Assembly: GCF_006636205.1 (NCBI RefSeq)
Contig: NZ_VIGB01000003.1
Span: 4,826,501-4,890,500 of the forward strand
DNA: 64,000 nt
Direction of reading: 5' to 3'
DNA from: Kitasatospora acidiphila
Lineage (GTDB): Bacteria > Actinomycetota > Actinomycetes > Streptomycetales > Streptomycetaceae
Shown: positions 8,980-17,450 of the stretch, in pieces
Layout of the letters: the number at the start of each line of letters is the position of its first letter
Numbering within the stretch: position 1 is the first letter of the stretch
Notes under the pieces: model-generated
The model's database searches: none
Told to the model about the DNA's origin: nothing
Seen by the model: only the letters and a program-made list of their open reading frames with translations
Program-made: the position numbers and the translations under genes

Positions 8980-9954
8980 ATGTGCAAGAATCGGGCCATG
9001 CGTCGAGTGGTGGTCCTGGCCCTTGAGGAAGTCATCCCGTTCGAGTTGAGCCTTGCCTCCCGGTTCCTCGGGGCTGCTGTCGACGCTGACGGCCGCCCGC
9101 TGTACTCCGTGATCACCTGTTCGCTCGACGGTCGTCCGGTCCGCACCTCGGCCGACTATGCGATCAGCGTCGAACACGATGCGAGTGCGCTGGCCGAGGC
9201 GGACATCGTGGTGATCCCGGCGGCTCGGACCTTCACCGAGTTCATCGACCGCAGCACGCTGCCGCCCGGTGTGTCCGAAGCACTGGCCGGGCTGCGTTCC
9301 GACACCCGGATCGTGGGCATCTGCATCGCCACCTTCGTGCTCGCCGCCGCCGGTCTGCTGGACGGCAAGACCGCGACCACGCACTGGTACCACGCCGCCC
9401 GCTTCCAGCGCGCCTACCCTCAAGTGGACGTGGCGCCCGATGTGCTCTTCGTGGACACCGGCCGGGTGCTGACGTCCGCCGGCGCCGCAGCCGGCATCGA
9501 CCTGCTGCTCCACCTGGTCCGCCAGGACCATGGCAGCGCGGTGGCCAATCACGTGGCCCGCCGTTGCGTGGTCCAGCCGCAGCGCGAGGGCGGCCAGGCC
9601 CAGTACGTGGAGCGTCCGATCCCCGAGCACGCCGACGCCGGTACCGCCGCCACCCGCGCCTGGGCGTTGGAGCGGCTCCACGATCCGCTCCAACTGGTCG
9701 ACCTCGCCCGTCATGCCGGAATGAGTCGACGGACCTTCACGCGCCGCTTCCGGGCCGAGGTCGGCCTCAGTCCGGCCCAGTGGCTCATCCAGCAGCGCCT
9801 CGACCTGGCGCGCCATCTGCTGGAGAGCAGCGATCTGACGATCGGTCGGATCGCCGAGCGGACCGGCTTCGGAAGCGATGTCACACTGCGCCAGCATCTG
9901 CGGGCGGCCATCGGCGTCTCGCCGGGGGCCTACCGGCGCACCTTCCGAGGATGA
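8980..9954 (+). CDS. GlxA-type AraC regulator with DJ-1/PfpI domain
   Basis: 324 residues. The N-terminal domain resembles glutamine-amidotransferase-like DJ-1/PfpI sensors (VVVLALEEVIPFELSLASRFLG; nucleophile-elbow region VGICIATFVLAAAGLLDG with Cys in GIC). The C-terminus is a double AraC helix-turn-helix (SRRTFTRRFRAEVGLSPAQW and IGRIAERTGFGSDVTLRQHL). The start at 8980 is preferred because GGAGG lies five bases upstream; ATG 8998 is the alternative. Divergent from the quinone oxidoreductase. A short sequence around the stop, gaggatgatcgacggcccg, recurs 45 bp downstream. Confidence 0.88.
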   Translation: MCKNRAMRRVVVLALEEVIPFELSLASRFLGAAVDADGRPLYSVITCSLDGRPVRTSADYAISVEHDASALAEADIVVIPAARTFTEFIDRSTLPPGVSEALAGLRSDTRIVGICIATFVLAAAGLLDGKTATTHWYHAARFQRAYPQVDVAPDVLFVDTGRVLTSAGAAAGIDLLLHLVRQDHGSAVANHVARRCVVQPQREGGQAQYVERPIPEHADAGTAATRAWALERLHDPLQLVDLARHAGMSRRTFTRRFRAEVGLSPAQWLIQQRLDLARHLLESSDLTIGRIAERTGFGSDVTLRQHLRAAIGVSPGAYRRTFRG

Positions 9955-10122
9955 TCGACGGCCCGCTGCACCGCTCCCCGGTGGCCGAGGATGACCGACG
10001 GCCCGGCCGGTCCGCTCGATGGCGGTCGGCCGGGCCGAAGCCGGACGGTGGTGCACCCGGGCCCACCGGCCAGGGGAGTTGTCAGTGGGCCCGGGGCGCT
10101 TCGGGGTGGGGCGGTCAGCTGA

Positions 10123-11232
10123 TCAGGCCTCAGTCGCCAGCTGTGGCAACTTGGTGCTCTCGGCCGGCTCGGTAGCGGCCGGAGCGGCGAGCGTTGCCGA
10201 TGCGGCCGGCGTCGTCGAGCCGGTCAGTGTTGCCGATGCGGTCAGCGTCGCCGGGCTGTCCGGAGTTGCTGCGGCCTGCTCGGCGTCGTCGCCCGTACCG
10301 GGCTCGACCGCCGCGGTGGCCGGCTTGGCCGCCTTGCCCTGGCCGGCGACCATCGCGCCGAGGGCGAGCACCAGGCCGAGCACCTGCCAGCCGGTCAGGG
10401 TCTGGTTCAGCACCAGGATCCCGCCCACGGTCGCCACCAGCGGGTTGATCAGGCCGAGGAACGAGGCCGGTCCGGCGCCCAGCTTCTGGATGCCGCGGAA
10501 CCAGAGGAAGTAGGCCAGGGCGGTGCCGATCAGGACGAGGTAGGCGAAGCCGATCACGTTGCGCCCGGTCAGCGCCGGCGGCATGCCCTCGGTGAAGGCG
10601 GCCAGCGGCGCCAGGAAGATGCCGCCGACGGTCAGCTGCCACGCCGTCATGTCGACCAGGGTGATCCCCTCGGGACGTCCCCAGCGCCGGGTGAGCACGG
10701 TGCCCACCGACATCAGCACGGTCGCGGCGACCATGGCGACGATGCCCGTGGTGTCGAGCTTCGCCCCTGCCTTGAGGACCAGCAATGCGACGCCCGCGGC
10801 GCCGATCACACCGGCCATGATCGGCCGTAGTCCGGGCCGCACGCCGAGCAGGCCTATCGAGAACCCGGTCACCAGCAGCGGCTGCAGTGCCCCGATGGTC
10901 GCCGCCACGCCACCGGGCAGGTGGTAGGCGCCGATGAAGATCAGGGGGGAGAAGAACCCGATGTTGAGCATCCCCAGCACGATCGCCCGCCACCACCAGA
11001 TGCCCTTGGGCAGCTTGCGGCCCAGCGCCAGCAGCAGCAGACCGGCCGGCAGCACCCGGATCGCGGCCGCCAGCATCGGGCGGCCCTCGGGCAGCATCTG
11101 GGTGGTCACCAGATAGGTGGTTCCCCAGGACGCCGGCGCCACCGCCGCCGCGGCGGCAATCCCGGCCCGACCGACCCAGCCGCCACCCCGCCCGGCCGAT
11201 CCGTTCAGTCCGTTCACGCGCTCCCCACCCAT
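10123..11232 (-). CDS. EamA-type (DMT) transporter, putative exporter
   Basis: 369 residues. Ten predicted membrane helices in two EamA repeats: ASWGTTYLVTTQMLPEGRP at the first helix, LPKGIWWWRAIVLGMLNIGF, YHLPGGVAATIGALQP, and FLWFRGIQKLGAGPASFLG in the second half. The last 70 residues are a cytosolic low-complexity tail of Ala/Thr/Pro with repeated SATLT/AATEP units, encoded by short DNA repeats. It is a clear paralogue of the exporter at 18110. Divergent from a MarR regulator, with two matching palindromes in the shared promoter, so it is likely derepressed by a ligand it exports. Confidence 0.87.
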   Translation of the reverse strand: MGGERVNGLNGSAGRGGGWVGRAGIAAAAAVAPASWGTTYLVTTQMLPEGRPMLAAAIRVLPAGLLLLALGRKLPKGIWWWRAIVLGMLNIGFFSPLIFIGAYHLPGGVAATIGALQPLLVTGFSIGLLGVRPGLRPIMAGVIGAAGVALLVLKAGAKLDTTGIVAMVAATVLMSVGTVLTRRWGRPEGITLVDMTAWQLTVGGIFLAPLAAFTEGMPPALTGRNVIGFAYLVLIGTALAYFLWFRGIQKLGAGPASFLGLINPLVATVGGILVLNQTLTGWQVLGLVLALGAMVAGQGKAAKPATAAVEPGTGDDAEQAAATPDSPATLTASATLTGSTTPAASATLAAPAATEPAESTKLPQLATEA

Positions 11233-11258
11233 GATCCCGCCGCCTCTCAGCGTTGACT

Positions 11259-11274
11259 ATCTGAACGTTGAGAT
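11259..11274. promoter_or_regulatory. MarR operator box 1
   Basis: Imperfect palindrome atctgaacgttgagat: perfect core aacgtt with atct/agat arms. It lies 27 bp upstream of the transporter start and shares ctgaacgttgagata with box 2. Confidence 0.7.
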
Positions 11275-11306
11275 ATTTCTACGCCGCAGGGCGCGTCTCG
11301 TCAAGT

Positions 11307-11322
11307 CTCTGAACGTTGAGAT
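11307..11322. promoter_or_regulatory. MarR operator box 2
   Basis: Second copy, ctctgaacgttgagat, centred 48 bp from box 1 and 80 bp before the MarR start. Two matching palindromes between divergent transporter and MarR genes fit auto- and cross-repression. Confidence 0.7.
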
Positions 11323-11401
11323 AATGAAGGCCGGGTACGAGTCCCGCGAGCACCGGTACGAGTCCCGCAGGCAAGGGCCAGGACATCTCAGGAGGCAGGC
11401 C

Positions 11402-11917
11402 ATGGAGCAGCAGCGCGACGCCGTTGACGACATCGTCGACCAGTGGGCCAAGGAGCGCCCCGAGCTCGACACCACGTCCATGGCCCTGGTCGGGCGGCTC
11501 AACCGGTTCCAGAGCCATGCCGATCTGGTGCTTCGTGAGTACTTCGCCCAACACGGCCTGGACTTCTCCGAGTTCGACGTGCTGGCCACGCTGCGCCGCT
11601 CGGGCGAGCCGTTCGAGCTGAACGCCCGGGCGCTGCTCAGGTCGGCCATGGTCACATCGGGTGCGATCACCAACCGGGTGGACCGGCTGTCCGCCAAGGG
11701 CCTGGTCGAGCGGCGGCAGAGCACCACCGACCGGCGCGCCGTGCTGATCAGGCTCACGCCGGTCGGTCGGGAGCTGATCGACCGGATCGTGGAGGGGCAC
11801 ATCGCCAACGAACGGGAGCTGGTCGCGGCGCTCAGCCCCGAAGAGCAGACGCAGCTGGACGGCCTGCTGCGCAAGCTGCTGGCCGCCCGGGGCGACACCG
11901 CGCTCGACGCCCGCTGA
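11402..11917 (+). CDS. MarR-family transcriptional regulator
   Basis: 171 residues with a winged helix-turn-helix: dimer helices around LVGRLNRFQSHADLVLREYF, recognition region LLRSAMVTSGAITNRVDRLSAKG, wing VERRQSTTDRRAVLIRLTPVGRELID (the DxR wing motif). The start at 11402 follows GGAGG by six bases; the longer open frame from 11117 is not coding. Two similar palindromes upstream suggest that it represses itself and the divergent EamA transporter. The ligand is unknown. Confidence 0.9.
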   Translation: MEQQRDAVDDIVDQWAKERPELDTTSMALVGRLNRFQSHADLVLREYFAQHGLDFSEFDVLATLRRSGEPFELNARALLRSAMVTSGAITNRVDRLSAKGLVERRQSTTDRRAVLIRLTPVGRELIDRIVEGHIANERELVAALSPEEQTQLDGLLRKLLAARGDTALDAR

Positions 11918-12029
11918 CTCGAAGCACTCGCTGACTCGTCCCGCCCACTGAAACCGCAGCGTCCGCTGACCCGGGAGCGCCGCATGAACCCCTGGTCGGC
12001 GGCTCCCGCCCTGTGATCGACTTGGGCCC

Positions 12030-12506
12030 GTGAACGCCATCCTGACGAGCCTGATCGCGGTCCTCGGCACCCTGCTGGGTTCCACCGCCACCCATGTGTT
12101 CCAGCAGCGCACCGCGCGCCGTGCCGAACACCTGGCCCGCCAGGAGCGGTTGCGGCGCGAGCGGTTGGACGCGTACAGCGGGTATGCCGGGCTGCTGGTG
12201 CTCTTCCGGCAGGCGATGCTGCACCACTGGTTCTGCGTACACGAGGACACGGACGCCGAGGAGGAGGTGGCGCTGCGCCAGCGCTCCTTCGAAATCCGGT
12301 CACAGGCCCAGCACGCCCTGTTCCAGGTGCAGTTGATCACCGACGACGGTCCGCTGGCGGACGTCGCCGCCGAGGCGTTCCGGCAGGTCGGGAAGATCGA
12401 CCGGGCTCGCGACCGGAAGGACGTGACCGAACGGCGTGACCTGACCCAGGTGTTGATCAACGACTTCGTCAACGTGGCCCGCCAGTACGTGGGTTCCACG
12501 CCTTAG
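12030..12506 (+). CDS. Small membrane-anchored protein of unknown function
   Basis: 158 residues from a GTG start. The first 22 residues (ILTSLIAVLGTLLGSTATHV) form one hydrophobic segment; the rest is charged and helical (RRAEHLARQERLRRERLDAY and further amphipathic helices), typical of a common streptomycete protein with one N-terminal helix and a cytoplasmic coiled region. No catalytic motif was recognised. It lies between the MarR gene and a convergent MocR gene, with no clear operon partner. Confidence 0.7.
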   Translation: MNAILTSLIAVLGTLLGSTATHVFQQRTARRAEHLARQERLRRERLDAYSGYAGLLVLFRQAMLHHWFCVHEDTDAEEEVALRQRSFEIRSQAQHALFQVQLITDDGPLADVAAEAFRQVGKIDRARDRKDVTERRDLTQVLINDFVNVARQYVGSTP

Positions 12507-12514
12507 GAGCAGCG

Positions 12515-13948
12515 TCAGGTGGCCGGAGCCGCCAAGTCCGGTGGCAGCACCCGGCAGAGCGCGTCCAGAGCGGCGCGCCAGGCGTGGTCGGGCGGGGTGG
12601 CGTAGCCGACCACCAGACCGTCGAGGGTCGGCCCGTTCGCGGCCGGGTGGCGGAACGGGGCCAGCCCGTCGAGCGCGACCCCATGCCAGGCGGCGGCCTT
12701 GAGAGCGGACCGCTCGGTGCCGGGCGGCAGTTGCAGCACGGCATGCAGGCCGGCCGCGATCCCGCTGACCGCGATGTGCGGGGCCTGGGTGGCCAGGGCG
12801 GCCACCAACTGGTCGCGGCGCTGCCGGTAGTGCTGCCGCATCCGGCGCAGGTGGCGGTCGTAGGCGCCGGACTCCAGGAACGCGGCGAGGGTCAACTGGT
12901 CGACCACACTGGTGAACCCCTCGCGTTCGCCCTTCCCGGCCAGCACCGGATCCACCAGGTGGGCCGGCAGCACCAGCCAGCCGATCCGCAGCGCGGGGGA
13001 GAGGCTCTTGCTCACCGAGCCCAGGTAGATCACCCGTTCCGGGTCCAACCCCTGTAGTGCGCCCACGGGTTGGCGGTCGTACCGGAAGTCGCCGTCGTAG
13101 TCGTCCTCCAGTACCACGGTGCCCCGGGCCCGCGCCCAGTCGACCGCGGCCACCCGCCGCTCCGGGTGCAGCGGTCCGCCGGTGGGGAACTGGTGCGCCG
13201 GGGTGAGCAGCGCCGCACGGACGCCGCCCAGGGAGCCCAACACGGCGGTGTCGGCGCCGTGTTCGTCCACTGGGAGCGGACGGGTCGGCACCCCGGCGGT
13301 GGTCAGCAGCTCGCGGTGGAACGGCAGGCCGTAGGACTCCACCGCCAGTGGCCCGCGCAGCACCGCACCGCCGGTGAACAGCAACCGCAGCCCGGCGGCG
13401 AACCCGGCGGTCACCACGATCCGCTCCGGCTCCGTGCGCACCCCGCGGGCCCGGGCCAGATACTCGGCCAGCGCGCGGCGCAGCTCGATCCGGCCGCGCG
13501 GATCACCCGGGCCGAACGCCTCGTTGGGCGCGGCGCCCAGAGCCCGCCGGGTGGCGGCCAGCCAGGCGGTGCGCGGGAACGCGGCGGCGTCCGGCTGGCC
13601 CTGGGTCAGATCGTGCACGGGTGCCCGAGCGGTGACCCGTCGCGGCACCCGCACGGCGTCCGGCGTCCCCACCCGGTCGGCGACCCGGGTGCCGGACCCC
13701 TGGCGTGCCGTCAACCAGCCCTCCGCCACCAGCTCGGCATAGGCCTCGGCCACCGTGTTGCGGGCCAGCCCGAGGTCGGCCGCCAGCGACCGGTACGGCG
13801 GCAGCCGACTGCCCGACGCCAGCCGCCCGTCCCGCACCGCGTCCCGTAGCGCCCGGGTCAGCGCCGCCCGCCGACTGCCGGTCGCGGCCAGCTCAAGATG
13901 CAGGTCACTGCCGATCCGCTGGCCCGAATTGACCCACGATTCGCTCAT
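12515..13948 (-). CDS. MocR/PdxR-type GntR regulator with aminotransferase domain
   Basis: 477 residues. N-terminal GntR winged helix (residues about 15-80: LRDAVRDGRLASGSRLPPY, RSLAADLGLARNTVAEAYAEL) fused to a fold-type I aminotransferase domain; the PLP lysine is in YLGSVSKSLSPALRIGW, and EDDYDGDFRYD carries the PLP-binding Asp. The start at 13948 (MSESWV) is preferred to the open upstream frame. MocR proteins sense PLP or PLP adducts. It is divergent from the AhpD-like gene only 47 bp away, which is the obvious candidate target along with pyridoxal phosphate metabolism. Confidence 0.88.
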   Translation of the reverse strand: MSESWVNSGQRIGSDLHLELAATGSRRAALTRALRDAVRDGRLASGSRLPPYRSLAADLGLARNTVAEAYAELVAEGWLTARQGSGTRVADRVGTPDAVRVPRRVTARAPVHDLTQGQPDAAAFPRTAWLAATRRALGAAPNEAFGPGDPRGRIELRRALAEYLARARGVRTEPERIVVTAGFAAGLRLLFTGGAVLRGPLAVESYGLPFHRELLTTAGVPTRPLPVDEHGADTAVLGSLGGVRAALLTPAHQFPTGGPLHPERRVAAVDWARARGTVVLEDDYDGDFRYDRQPVGALQGLDPERVIYLGSVSKSLSPALRIGWLVLPAHLVDPVLAGKGEREGFTSVVDQLTLAAFLESGAYDRHLRRMRQHYRQRRDQLVAALATQAPHIAVSGIAAGLHAVLQLPPGTERSALKAAAWHGVALDGLAPFRHPAANGPTLDGLVVGYATPPDHAWRAALDALCRVLPPDLAAPAT

Positions 13949-13995
13949 GGAATTGCACCCTATGCGAGGTCGATCATCCCCGTAGCTTCGTAGCC

Positions 13996-14522
13996 ATGAC
14001 GAACACGACGAGCACCATGAACACCACAAGCACCATGAACACCACGAGCACTGCGAGCACGCCGAACCACACCGGTACCCCTCGAATCAACTTCGCCCAG
14101 CTCGCCCCAAGGCCTTCAAGGCGCAGATCGGCTTCGACGCCGCCGCCCGCGAGGGGCTGGACCCGGCTCTGATCGAACTGGTCCTGATCCGCTGCTCCCA
14201 GCTCAACGGCTGCGCCTACTGCCTGCACATGCACACCTCCGACGCGCGCAAGGCGGGCGAGAGCGAGGAGCGCCTGCACATGGTCTCGGTCTGGCGCGAC
14301 GCCGCCCACTTCTTCACCCCCGCCGAGCAGGCCGCCCTGGCCCTGGCCGAGGCCGTCACCCGGATCTCGGACGGCGTCCCGGACGACGTCTACGCCCGCG
14401 CCGCCGAGCACTTCGACGAGACCCGCCTGGCCAACCTGATCGCCCTGATCCTCGCCATCAACACCTGGAACCGCATCGCCATCACCACCGCCAAGCTCGC
14501 AGGCACCGACGAGCGGGCGTGA
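13996..14522 (+). pseudogene. AhpD/carboxymuconolactone decarboxylase-like gene with one-base frameshift
   Basis: The ATG at 13996 opens a Thr/Asn/Ser-rich leader made of an 18-bp repeat (MNTTST units), then RINFAQLAP. The frame is then lost at about 14104-14110 (gccccaagg) and resumes one frame back with KAFKAQIGFDAAAREGLDPA. The resumed part has the peroxidase-like CxxC pair in NGCAYCLHMHTSDARKAGE and a normal C-terminus. One added base restores a CMD protein of ordinary length. CMD proteins of this type act as alkylhydroperoxidase-like redox enzymes. A homopolymer sequencing error is likely; divergent neighbour of the MocR regulator. Confidence 0.78.
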
Positions 14523-14538
14523 CGCGCGGGGTGAGCCG

Positions 14539-15579
14539 TCACGAGTCCCGTCCCTCCAGTCCCTCCGACCTCTCTTCCCCCTCCGGCCCTGCTGCCTCCT
14601 CCGCCCCCTCCAGCCCCTCCCGGGCCGCGCGGTGGAAGCGGTCGGCCCAGTCCCGGAGGTGGGGGAGCAGGGCGGGCGGGTGCAACACGCGGAAGTCGGT
14701 GCCGAGGACCCCGAGGGCCATGCACGCCCAGTCCAGGCTGTCGGCGGTCATCCGGATCCGGCAGTGCCCGGCGTCCACCTCCTCGATGGTGCACCAGTGG
14801 CCGATCAGTCGCTGGGCGGTGGCGGCCGGGAGGTCGGCGAGCACCTCGACGCGGTGGGGCTGGACGTGGAAGCGCCGGCTGGCGCGGACGAACTCGGCGG
14901 CGTCGGCTGCGGGCAGCTCGCGGGGGCGGAACCGGGCGCCGGCGCCCTGCGGGTCGGTGAGCCGGTCGACCCGGAAGCTGCGCCAGTCGTGCCGGATGAG
15001 GTCATATGCGACCAGGTACCAGCGGTGGTCGAGGCAGACCAGCCGGTGCGGTTCGACGTGCCGCTCGGTGCGCCTGCCGTCGGCGGCCGCGTAGCCGAAG
15101 CTGAGCTGCTCGGCATCGCGGCAGGCCAGCGCGACCACGGTGAGCGCGCCGGGGTCGACGCCCGCCTGACCGGCCGCGGTGCCCCAGCCGGTCGGCACGG
15201 TCATGGTGCGCAGGGCCTCCACCCGGTGCCGCAGCCGGACGGGCATCACCTGGACCACCTTGGCCAGCACCCGCACCGAGGACTCGGCCAGGCCGGCCAC
15301 CGCTCCCTCCGCGGCGGCCTGGAGCCCGACGGCGAGCGCGACGGCCTCGTCGTCGTCGATCACCAGCGGCGGCAGCGCCGCGCCGGCGGCGAGCTGGTAG
15401 CCGCCGTCCACGCCGCGCTGGGCCTCCACCGGGTAGCCGAGTTCGCGCAGCCGGTCGACGTCCCGGCGCAGGGTGCGCACCGAGACGCCCAGCCGTTCGG
15501 CCAGTTCGGTGCCGGGCCAGTAGCGGTGGGTCTGCAGCAGGGAGAGCAGTCTCAGGGTTCGGGTACTGGTGTTCGCCAC
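14539..15579 (-). CDS. YafY-type transcriptional regulator (HTH plus WYL domain)
   Basis: 346 residues. N-terminal DeoR-like helix-turn-helix (LGVSVRTLRRDVDRLRELGYP, then QRGVDGGYQLAAGAALPPL), followed by a WYL domain (HRWYLVAYDLIRHDWRSFRVDR) and the WCX extension. The GTG at 15579 gives the family's usual start (ANTSTRTLRLLSLLQTHRYW); an ATG at 15600 adds seven residues. The C-terminus ends in a Glu/Gly-rich low-complexity tail. Divergent from a DinB gene, a common streptomycete pairing in which the regulator senses DNA damage or a nucleic-acid ligand. Confidence 0.86.
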   Translation of the reverse strand: MANTSTRTLRLLSLLQTHRYWPGTELAERLGVSVRTLRRDVDRLRELGYPVEAQRGVDGGYQLAAGAALPPLVIDDDEAVALAVGLQAAAEGAVAGLAESSVRVLAKVVQVMPVRLRHRVEALRTMTVPTGWGTAAGQAGVDPGALTVVALACRDAEQLSFGYAAADGRRTERHVEPHRLVCLDHRWYLVAYDLIRHDWRSFRVDRLTDPQGAGARFRPRELPAADAAEFVRASRRFHVQPHRVEVLADLPAATAQRLIGHWCTIEEVDAGHCRIRMTADSLDWACMALGVLGTDFRVLHPPALLPHLRDWADRFHRAAREGLEGAEEAAGPEGEERSEGLEGRDS

Positions 15580-15690
15580 GCCGGAGATTCTCCTCTCCAT
15601 TGAGGACGGAAACTGACCGCTATGGCTCCTAACGTAGGTGTCGAGCAAGGGAAACCGAAGCCGAAACCGAAGCCGAGAGCGGGAGCAGTC

Positions 15691-16230
15691 ATGACCGACA
15701 CCACCAACGCCACCACCGAGCTGTCCGGCGAGCGGGCTGACCTGCTGGAGACGCTGACCACCGCACGGCACTTCCTGCGCCTCACCGCCCGCGACCTCAC
15801 CGACGACCAGGCCCGGCAGCGGACCACCGCCAGCGAGCTCTGCCTGGGCGGCCTGATCAAGCACGTGACGTCGACCGAGCGGTTCTGGGCGTCGTTCATC
15901 GTCGAGGGCCCGTCGGTGATGCCCGACTTCACCACCCTGACGGAGGCCGACTGGGCCAAGCGCGGCGAGGAGTTCCAGCTGCTGCCCGGCGAGACGCTGG
16001 CCGGTGTGCTGGCGGAGTACGAGGAGGTGGCCCGCCGCACCGACCAGCTGGTGGCCGCGCTGCCGAACCTGGACGCCGCGCAGCCGCTGCCCAAGGCGCC
16101 CTGGTTCGAGGCCGACAAGTCCTGGTCGGCCCGCCGCACCCTGCTGCACATCGCCGCCGAGACCGCTCAGCACGCCGGCCACGCCGACATCATCCGCGAG
16201 TCGCTGGACGGCGCCAAGAGCATGGGCTGA
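15691..16230 (+). CDS. DinB-family protein (DUF664-like)
   Basis: 179 residues predicted as a four-helix bundle. Metal-ligand positions of the DinB/YfiT fold are visible: His in GLIKHVTSTERFW near the middle and HIAAETAQHAGHADIIRE near the C-terminus (three His candidates). Family members include mycothiol-dependent transferases. The start at 15691 follows GGGAGCAG; upstream in-frame sequence is a repeat (KPKPKPK) and is excluded. Divergent from the WYL regulator, its likely controller. Confidence 0.86.
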   Translation: MTDTTNATTELSGERADLLETLTTARHFLRLTARDLTDDQARQRTTASELCLGGLIKHVTSTERFWASFIVEGPSVMPDFTTLTEADWAKRGEEFQLLPGETLAGVLAEYEEVARRTDQLVAALPNLDAAQPLPKAPWFEADKSWSARRTLLHIAAETAQHAGHADIIRESLDGAKSMG

Positions 16231-16235
16231 CCCGG

Positions 16236-16351
16236 GAGACGAGAAGGAACCTTGAACTCCACGTGAGACGAGAAGCAACCCCGAACTCCACGGGAGACGA
16301 GAAGCAACCTTGAACTCCAGGCGAGACGAGAAGCAACCCTGAACCCTGCGT
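16236..16351 (+). repeat. Four 29-bp direct tandem repeats
   Basis: The unit begins gagacgagaagcaacc and ends near gaactccacg; copies start at 16236, 16265, 16294 and 16323 with a few substitutions. It begins six bases after the DinB stop. There are no spacers, so it is not CRISPR; it is part of the 3'-end minisatellite pattern of this region. Confidence 0.9.
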
Positions 16352-16352
16352 G

Positions 16353-16397
16353 AACTGACGGTCCATCAGCCACCTTGTGGCGATGGTCCGTCAGTTT
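16353..16397. terminator. Long hairpin after the DinB gene
   Basis: aactgacggtccatc pairs with gatggtccgtcagtt (one mismatch) around an inner gccac/gtggc stem. Probable transcription stop insulating the next operon; there is no strong U tract. Confidence 0.7.
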
Positions 16398-16694
16398 GTT
16401 CCCTCGCGCTCCCGTTCGGTGTACGGAGCACCAACGTGGCGTAGTCAAGCCAAGGTTGCGGCAGAAGGCTGAGATCCACGGCCCGACTCCGTAGGCTGCC
16501 GATGTCGGAAAGTTTGACGTCGAATCGGGGGCGCGGCCGAGGTCCCGATCGGCCGGATCCGGCGCCACCGTGTCCGCCGGGACGGGTGGACCGAGTTGGC
16601 TCAGAGGCCTGTGGGGGGTTGGAGCACTCCGAAGCACCGGGGGTGGTTTCCGCCTGCCCGCAGTCATTGGCATATCCCAACGAGGGGGAACTCC
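16398..16694 (+). promoter_or_regulatory. Leader/promoter region of the nucleoside operon
   Basis: 297 bp without a supported gene. It must hold the promoter of the six-gene operon. I could not place a convincing -35/-10 pair. The ribosome site gaggggg at about 16682 precedes the first ATG. Confidence 0.45.
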
Positions 16695-17378
16695 ATGACC
16701 ACCGTGAACAAGCTGGTCCAGGTCGCAGGCTGCATCGACGCCGCGGAAGCCGACATGATCATCGGCGAGGGGGCGGACTGGATCGGCTTCGGGCTGCGCC
16801 TGCCGTCCGGCAAGGACGACATCTCCGAGCAGGACGCTGCCGCGATCATCAAGGGCTTCGAGCCGCCGCACGCCGGCGTGCTGATCAGCTACCTGACGGA
16901 TGCCCAGGAGGTCAGCGACTTCTGCACCCAGCTCGGCGTGGTCGCCGTCCAGCTGCACGGGGATGTGGCGACCGACCAGCTCCGCCTGCTCAAGGAGCTC
17001 CGCCCGGAGCTGTTCGTGCTGAAGTCGCTGGTGGTCAAGGCCGACAACGCCGAGGAGCTGCTCCAACTCGTCGACGACACCCACCCGTTCGTCGACATGT
17101 ACATCACCGACACCTTCGACCCGAAGACCGGTGCCAAGGGCGCGACGGGGCTCACCCACGACTGGAGCATCTCCGCCGAGCTGGTCCGCCGCTCCCCGAA
17201 GCCGCTGATGATGGCGGGCGGCCTGAACCCGGAGAACGTCGGGGACGCGATCCGCGCCGTCCGTCCGGCCGCCGTGGACGCCCACACCGGTCTGGAGGGC
17301 CCGGACGGCCGCAAGGACCGGGCCAAGGTCGCCAAGTTCGTCGCCGAAGCCCGTCGTGCCTTCGACGACATCGGCTGA
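16695..17378 (+). CDS. TrpF-like (phosphoribosylanthranilate isomerase family) protein
   Basis: 227 residues, one (beta/alpha)8 barrel. Family signs: GADWIGFGLRLPSGK after strand 2, VAVQLHGDV, YITDTFDPKTGAKGATGLTHDW (catalytic Asp region) and the phosphate site AGGLNPENVGDAIRAVRPAAVD. The N-terminal K-x-C-G motif of TrpF, which carries the catalytic Cys, reads QVAGCID here, so the aligned Cys is Ala and a Cys sits two places later. VDAHTGLEGPDG replaces the usual VDVSSGVE. It is therefore unlikely to be the housekeeping tryptophan enzyme and may act on another phosphoribosyl-amine or aldose phosphate. First gene of the nucleoside operon, 72 bp before the UPRT gene. Confidence 0.8.
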   Translation: MTTVNKLVQVAGCIDAAEADMIIGEGADWIGFGLRLPSGKDDISEQDAAAIIKGFEPPHAGVLISYLTDAQEVSDFCTQLGVVAVQLHGDVATDQLRLLKELRPELFVLKSLVVKADNAEELLQLVDDTHPFVDMYITDTFDPKTGAKGATGLTHDWSISAELVRRSPKPLMMAGGLNPENVGDAIRAVRPAAVDAHTGLEGPDGRKDRAKVAKFVAEARRAFDDIG

Positions 17379-17450
17379 TCGCCCTTCCGCAGCCCACTCC
17401 CCGGCGCACCGTCAACTCGCCTTCTCCCCATCCACCGTGGAGGCCCAGCC

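Noticed and set aside
16236..16351. CRISPR array
   Set aside because: Four 29-bp units are directly adjacent, without spacers, and no cas gene is near.
16695..17378. Housekeeping trpF
   Set aside because: No other trp gene is near, and the catalytic Cys motif is altered.
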